Positions 8,159-17,100 of a DNA stretch of 48,885 nt are shown here, piece by piece. The stretch covers positions 1-48,885 of the IMG/VR virus record IMGVR_UViG_3300037042_000850, one strand, 5' to 3'. The stretch's first letter is position 1. Each line of letters begins with the position of its first letter. Below the pieces are notes generated by a model that saw only the letters and a list, made by a program, of their open reading frames with translations, was not told where the DNA came from and did no database searches. The translations under genes were made by a program, and so were the position numbers. Origin of the DNA: a virus.

Positions 8159-11100
8159 TTACTTACATTCGTTTATTTTATTTTTTTCTTCTTGTGATAA
8201 AGCATTCCATTCTTCATCAGATAATTCTTCAGGTTTCTCAACTACAACTTCTGTAGCTACAGTAACCTCTTCAGCTGGTAAAGATACAACTTCTTCTACA
8301 ACTTCACCACCATAAAAGCTAACAATATCTACATCATTTAACTCTGTTGTAGTTTTGATTGTACCATTATCTATTACAGAACGTCTGAAGTCTGTGTAGT
8401 TCTCTGTAGCTCTAGCACCATCTCCATAAAGATTAACTAATTTATATACAGATTGTGGATCTCCTTTTTCATCTGGTATTCTTAATGGTTCTCCTGTAGA
8501 CAGGAACACTCTTTTATATCCAAATACATCATTCAAAGAGTAATCCCCTTTCTTTTGTCTAATAGCATAGTTTGCATTAGTAACTGTATTACCATTTGTA
8601 ACATCAATTCTTACACCACTTTTTAGTTTCACCACTCTTGGTACAGCAACATAGTCACTGTTCATAGCTTTCTGATTATACTTATCTCCAATCACCAAGA
8701 CTTGTCTATCTATTGATTGAAGATTCAATGAATCAATCTTTGGGAAAGAAGGAGAATAATAACCAGATGTATCAGGTAATCCTAATATCATAGCAGCATA
8801 ATCTTGACTCTTTGTTTTGAAATGTGGTGTAACTCTAGGCATAATCAATTGATCATCAAAGTTATTTCTTTGGAACATTCCATCAACAAATGCTTGTAAT
8901 GTTTCATCAGAAGAAATAGAACTTACCACAGGAGCCACAATAGCAGCATAGTCTTCTATAGGAATAATATTCTTAATAGATATAGCTGATTGATAACTTC
9001 CTTGTAGAATAGCTAATTGTACAAGTTGTTTGTATAACACTCTTGTATCAGCATTGAAGTCTCTAAGCTCTCTCATCATATCTACATAAAGATTTTCATC
9101 ATACGCATCTTTTAAGTTAGCTTTTAACTCAACACTTTTAGCACCATCTACTCTATCAGAAGAAACAACTTGTAAGTCTTTCAATATCTGTAGATCAGGA
9201 TATTTTTGTTTTGCTAGTTCCAATCTATTAGCAACAGATGTTTTTGCATCAACAAGAAGTTCTTGCGTTCTACCATTCACTCCTGTTTTAGTTTGTATAA
9301 TGTAATCTAAGAATGCCATTTTAGCTTTGTTAGATATCTTATTAAAGTTATCTACACTAAGATATTTATTCTTACCATAGGTCTTCATTATATCTTCTGT
9401 AATAATTCTAAGATTGTCTTGTTCTAATTTGAATATAGCTCCCATTGCTTGCATAGATGCAGAAAGAAGTTTTGATTGGTTACCAAGAAATGTAGTATCA
9501 AGAATTTCTTTTGCAGAAGAGATGATGTTCACTGTATTTGCTTTTTCTGTTTGCCATTGTTTTCTTGCAAACATATCTCCACTACCAAATCTACTTGTAT
9601 CATAGTTTGTAGCTTGTGAGAAATCAAAATTGAATTCACCCATCTTAGCATATTTTAAAAACTCTTTAAGAATTTTTCTTTGCTCAGCATTTTCTTTTAC
9701 ATCAAGTTTTTTATCAACAGCATATTTAGAAATATTATTTTTAAATTCATCTGTATTTATCACTGCATCATCAATTGAATCATTAGTAGCTGGGAACAAT
9801 GATTGAGCAGCATTTATATTTTCTTTATAGAAAAGGTTAGAAGAATTATTAGCATTTACAATTCTTAAATATTCTGTAATGATTGGTTGATTCAAGAAGT
9901 ATATAGATTGTTCTCCTGCACCAATATTCTCTAAGAACATAAATGTACCAATCACAAGATTTGATTGAATGATTCGTGTGATAAAGTCATCCTTAGCTAC
10001 ATCCACTACAGCAGTTGCATATCCAGAAAGTCTATTAGAAATTAATTGATTAGTTCCATCAGCTGTTCTTGTTCCTGATAAAGACACTCTATCTACACCA
10101 TTCACCTTTGTAGTGTTATGTTTCAATGCTATTGAACCATCACCTATCAATTTTTGATCATCTTCAGATAGAAGAGCAAACTTAGAAGGATCGATATAAG
10201 ATTGTATCTTTTGTCTCAATGAAAGATTTGTAATATTTACAGCTACAACACCAACCCATTTTTTACCCATAAGGAATGAGTTTCTTAAGTTGGTCATATA
10301 GTTTCTATCAAGAAGTCTATTTGCAATTTTATTTTCATCTATTCCTCTTAACTTATCAAGATCTTCAGCAGCTTTTTTTAATCCAGCATCATCCACAGGA
10401 GATACAAGTCTTTCAAAGTTTTCAGGAAGTGTGATAAGTTTCTCAAGACTATCATAATATTCGTTCTCAAGAGCTTTCTTATACATATCTTTTACATACT
10501 CAGAACGTAATTCAGCTTGTAAGTTTTCATTTGTTAACTTATCAAGATCTTTCTCAATTAAATCTCTGAACTCATATGGACTTTCATATTGTTCTTCTTT
10601 AGCTTTAATATAATCTCCATATATATTAAGTAATCCTTTAGGATCTTCCAATCCATTTACAACTATATCTAATGCTTCTAGAAGATCAACCTTTTTCATT
10701 TGTTTAATACCAAGAGTATCATCAAACACTTTACCATAGAACTCTTTTGTGTTCTCTTCTGTACCCTGCAATCTAACAAGTTTAATATTACCTGTTCTAT
10801 CTGCATATACAGATTTAAGATACATGTTCAACTTATCAATATCAAAATCACTTCCTGATTTAGTAGTGATCTCTGAAGGCACAACAACTGTTGCTCCCAT
10901 ATATTGTGGAAGGAAACCTTTCACTCTAAACACCTCAGCAGAAGAAAGAGCTTGTGTAGGAATTCTAAATCCAATACCAGAAAGAATAGATCTTCCTTCT
11001 TCTGTACTGTTTAAATGTTTAATTAATTCTTTATCTGTTTTGAATTTGTTTTTGAATTTATCTTTGAACCAATGAGGAAGATACATTTCACAATAACGTT

Positions 11101-14100
11101 GACCATCTTTATCTACATAGAACTTAAGACTTTCATCTGTAAGCATTACACCAGCTTTTTCTTCACTAGTTAATGTTTCATACTTCTCTTTAGTTATCTT
11201 CTCCCATACGCCTTCCTTGTTCTTCATAACAATACTTCTACCCTTAGTCATAGACTCAAGCATAGTTGAAGGCATTTGTACATGTGCTCCTCCACTCATT
11301 TTAGGAGAGACAATTGATTTGTCAATCATAGAATAAATAATACTTCTAATCTGTACGTAAGAAGGAGAAGCTTCAAATGGAATAATGAATTGATTCTCTT
11401 TAGTTAATTCGATAGATTGTTTTGTATTAGTAGAAACTTCTCTTCTTAACATCTCTCTCATCAATGTTTCAGATACAGTTTTACCATCTCTCATTACAAA
11501 TCCATTACCAAGATCTTCTATACCAAGATTGTTAAGAAGTTCATTGTATGCATTTTGGTGCATTCTATTTAGAATGTCCATATTACGTTTGTATTCTTCT
11601 TCAGCTCTAGGGCTTGTAGGAATACCATTATCAAATAAATCTATACTAGCAATTTTGGTAATCTGAGAACCTCTAGTTTGTGACTTGTTATCACTACTAG
11701 CTGTCTCCACTTGAATACCATAAGCTTTCCAAGGAACTTGTACAATAGATGCATCAGAGAAAGCTTCTTCATTGAATGAACCATCTCCATTATAAAGACT
11801 GTGTAACTCTTGTGCCCCTACCTTTCTACCTGATTCAACAATAGCATAGCCTATGTTTTGTTTCATCATTTGAATATATAGCTTCTCAAGGTTAGTTCCT
11901 TTCACCATACTATAATAGATAGGTACTTGAGAGAACTTATCTAATACAAGATCAAAATTATTCTTATTGAATTTGTTTCCAGATACAATAGGTTTTAATA
12001 TCTCTGTAGTATACTTAGGACGATCAGTGTCCATTAACTTAGCATCACTAGTTCTTAAAGCTTCACTAGTATATTCATACCCAGGAAGATTTTGTCTTGT
12101 GTAAGCCATTTCCCATTGGAACCATTTTTCTTCTGGTCCTTGCATGTTCCATTGTCCATTCTTAAGTTTAATCTCTCTGTGAGTAGTATCCATTAACCAT
12201 GAAACAGCATCTGCTTCATTTGTATTTGCATACAATTTATTAATAGCAGAAAGACTACCCGCAGTGATAACATCTTTAATAGTGATAGTATCAGTGTGAG
12301 ATTTATGTAAGTGATATCCAGGATCTCCTTCTTTTAATTGAATACCATTGACAACATTTAAATTGTTATTTAAGTATGTATTGTATTCAGCACTATCAAA
12401 TGTTGTTCTTCTTGGAGATAAGAAAGACTTAATACGTTTAGTCTCATCTAACGCTCCTCCTTTTTTAACAGCAAACTGATATGGATCACCAAATAATATT
12501 TTATGGAATTCTATGTTAGCAATAATATAATTAACATTAGCATATCTCAAGACTTGATTAATAGACTCATCAGAAAGAGAATCTTTTTTCAATGACTCAG
12601 CTTTGATAAAGTTATCATCAAGATCTAAATAAGCATATCCATTTTCTCTTGGTGAGATTTTTTGGTTTGCTTCAAGAACTGTTCTTGTTTCTGTTACAGT
12701 GTTTTCAATAAATTCTTTTACAGATTTATTAATATCAGCTATATTATCATTTACATAAGTAGTAATATCTTCAAGAGTTCTTCCATCTTCAATCATTTCA
12801 TTGATTGCATTTAGATTATCAGGTGCAAGGATATCTTTAAAGAAACGTAATTCTTTTGCTCTATCACCAACATTCAATAACTTCTCTCTATTTGTATAAT
12901 CTAAAGCTAAGTTAATATCATCCATTAAATATCCTTTAAATATAGAATTGATTTCTGTATATGAATTTCTTGCTATAGAATCAAATGAAACATTGTTTCC
13001 AATATTCATCATCCATTCTGTAGAACCATCTGCAGGAATAAGAATGTAATAGTTACCATTAAGGTTTTGATTTATCTCTAATGTATATCTATCACCTATT
13101 GTAAGTTTAGATGTAGAGGTTCCTTTATCAGTATCTTGATTATCTTCTCCTTGTATATAAGAAAGCTTGAAGTCTTTTATTTTGTTTCCATCTTTATCAT
13201 AGAATAATCCACCTTCTTTCAGCACTTGACTACCTGTAGAGAATGTATCATTTAATTCTGGTCTTGATTGTTTTAATTCAGTAAGTGATATCACTTCATT
13301 GAATTCATTTTCAAATACAGATGGTGTATTGTTTTCAGAGAAAGCACCAATACGTTGTCCCTCTACACCAAAGTATGTACTTTCTTGTGAAGGGTTATTC
13401 ACTTTATTATATAACTCAGATAATCTATTCAATGGTCCTCCAATATCTAATGTCTTACCAGAGATACTCATCAAATCATTATTACTTCCGAAGTAAGCAT
13501 ATATACTCTGTACTTGTTTAGTAAAACTATTTTCACCTACTTTTTCGTAAGGTTTTAATTTAACATATGTATCAAGATCAAATGTAATACCAATAGCATT
13601 TAACATTGCTATCATATCTTTAGGTTTTCTTATCAACATACTTTTAAGTGCATCCTGATCTATCTCATAAACGTTATTTACATTATTCCAGTTAACTATT
13701 TTTCCATCTCCTTTAGCTAAAGTTTTAATGTTATTCATCCATTCTTTCTCTGTCTGTGCAACAGCTGTAAATAGATTAGCAGCTCCTGTATGAACACTAT
13801 CAACAGATTTATATTGGATTAATGCATCTGGTTTTTGTCTAGCAAATGTTTGTATGAACTGAACAAATAATCTCCAGTCATTGTCTTTGAATTCACTAAA
13901 TGGAACCACTTTATCTTTACCACCTATCTTATTAAATACACTAACATAGTTAGCATCATCTTGAGCTAGGTTGAATAATTTATTTGTAAATGATTTGATG
14001 TCAGATGTATTAGAAAGTTTATCTAATAATGTAGCAAACACTCTACTGAAGTTCATAAGTTTATATCCTTGAATTTCATGACCATCAATAGTCATTTCAG

Positions 14101-17100
14101 AATATTTATTTTCAAGAGGAGTGTTTAATGTAATAGCACTCTCTTGATTAGTAGGTTGTTTTTCAATAACTGTAGAGCATAAAAATTTAACTGCAGATGA
14201 AGCATTCTTCTTAGTATCTAATGTGAATGGTTCAGGGGCATAATCATTTTTATTTGTCTCTTCATTATTAATATCAAGAAGTTCTTCTTCATTAAAGTTG
14301 ATACCTCTTGTACGTAATGAATCCTTCACCTTAGTTTTAAGTTGACTCCAAGTTTCATCAGTTAGTAATTGTCTTCTTCCTTCTTCAATAAGCATATCCT
14401 CAATCTTACCAAACATTTCTGTTCCAGTAATTCTTTCAGGATTAAACAAAAGACCTTTGTCTCCTTCTCTGAATAATATACCAGCAGCTCTTGCTGTCAT
14501 ATCCTGCACAAAGTTATTAGCTTGTGTAGCAGTTAAGTCAGCCACCTTACTATATTCAGCAAATGGATTAATTGATTCTGGTGCTAATACTTTTTCTTTA
14601 TATTTACCTGTATCAATTGCATCAAACAATTCTTCTTTTAATGAAGGACTACTAACAAATGATTTAAAGAAATTAATTATTCTACTAAACAAATTAGAAA
14701 TCTTTTCTCCTAATGATCTACCAGGAAGTTTACCTTTTCTAAAATCTGAGAAGTCATCAGCTATTCTTTCTTTAGCTTGAAGATCTGTAGCATCTGCATA
14801 GTTTATCTTCTTACCAGATTGTCTATCTGTAAATGTACCAGACTTAGCTTTAAACTCATCTAATAAAGCTTGTTGTTCTTCTGAAGATAACATACCTTTA
14901 TATATAGCTTCAAATATCTCATGATATTCTGTAGCTCTTAATCCACCTCTAACAAACTTAGCTACACCATTTTCAAATACACCCCATGCTTTTTCATTAT
15001 CATGTGTAGTGATTATATTTTCTAGCACTTCATAAGGAATGTTAGGAACATTAGCTGCATGCCATTCTTTAAATAGTTCTAGTTCAGCATCAGACATTCT
15101 TTCTGTTCCATCAACTCCTATTCTTCTGAAATCACCAGTTGGTCTTTTCTTAACAGGAACTACTGGTTTTTCTTCTAATTGTTTTTGTTCTTCATCTATT
15201 GATTCTTGTCTACTCTTTTCAGCTTCTTCAGTAAGTGCTTCATAAACTTTGTCAGGAGTAACAGAAACTTCTTTTGCTTTCTCAGTTTTTAATTCTGCAG
15301 CAATTCTAAGAGCTAAATAATCTGTAACATATCTTTCTTCTTCCTCTAAAGGAATAGAAGCATCAAACTTGTTAGCTTTCTTTAATGCTTCTTTGATGCT
15401 ATCAAATGTTTTTTTATCTTCAAGAAGTTTCTTAGTTGTTTCATTACTCTCAACTTCTACATTGAAATTACCATCAACATCTTCTGTTGCTGTAAATTGT
15501 ACAGGACCATTTTGAAGAATAAATGTATTTGATGTTTTACCATCCACTACATATTCTCCCACTGTAGCAACTTCTTCTCCAACAGGAGCTTCAGCTTTTG
15601 CTTTTTCTACAGGTGTAATTACTTGTACATTGAAACTATCTGGTTGTGCTATTGTAGAATATCTTTGTTTGAAAGAATAAGGAACTGCATCTGTAGGTCT
15701 AGCTATAGATGTAGATAATGGTGTATCACCAATAGGTCTAGCTTTACCACTAGGATATTTATTAGATAATAAGAATGTTTGGTAGTTTGTCCATTTACTT
15801 GAAACAAACTGACCATCTTGATTAATATACCATTCTTCAAATGGAATATTTTGAAGTTCTGTTAATGTTTTATTATTGATACTAAGGAATGCTTCATTAA
15901 TTAAATGTTCTTTAATCTCTGATTCATAGTTAGCTATTTCTGATAATGGAAAACTTTTGTTACCAAGTCTTAGACTCATTGATTCAATATCAATACCTAT
16001 TTGATTTGGTGTTGATGTATCAGCTTTTGATTTCCAATATAATATGTTCTGTAAGAACTTAGAATATTGTCTATTAAAGCTTATCTTTTGCCCTGTAGCA
16101 GATTGTTCCAATGTATCAGTAGCAAGTCTTTTAATCACCTCATATATACCACTAGCTTCTCTATTGTTGAATTTTCTATTATTCAAAAATTGAAGAGTGT
16201 CACCATATTGTAATACAGGAACACCATTAGGAGTTTTTTGTATTTCTCCCTTGCTATTAATAATAGTTCCTGTTGTAGGGATAGTTATTAAGTTTGCTTG
16301 ATTAGAAATAAGAGACTCATCAATTAGAATACCACCAACATGATTTCTTTCTTTAATACCATCTGCTGATATTATTTCAATAGGAATACCTCTTGATACA
16401 GAGAATTCAAATGTAGGAAACTCTGTAGCTCCAGCATTAAACAATGATGTTCTATATTCTTTCCATGCTCTAGCGTATGCTTCAGCTTCAGGTTGTTGAT
16501 CTTTTCTATATCTAGGAATAGGATTTCCCTGAGCATCTTTTCTTAAATAATTAAGACTTGTTGTACGCATTGTTTGGAATATAATCTTACTAAGATCAGT
16601 TCCTGCTTCACCCACTTTACCAATTCTATTCCCTTGTTTATCTACAAAGAATGAACCATCTACATCTTGTTCTACAAATACTTGTGCAACCCACCCTAAG
16701 TCATTATCATTTACATCTGCAATAGAACTAACATCTGATGTAACATCTTTATCATAAGACATCTGAACTAATCCGTTAAGGTTTAATCCTTCTGCTTGTT
16801 TAGATGTAATCAATATAGATCTAAGTTTAGATCTGTTAGGCATAGATGCAGCATTGTTTAAAAACTCTCTTGAGTTCTTAACATGTGGAAGAACCTCATC
16901 CCCATCCTCATCTTCTGTTGCTGATGTACTAGAAGTAAATAATATCTCAGCATCTAACAGACGTGGTTCTTTAATAGTTTCTATTACTTCTGAATTAACT
17001 GTAGCAACAGTTCCAGAATTGTGTTCAAGATCTGTTTGCTCTCTAGCTATATCTTCTTTATTCTTTTGTAATTTCTCTTGGTTTGTTTCAAGTCTTTTGT

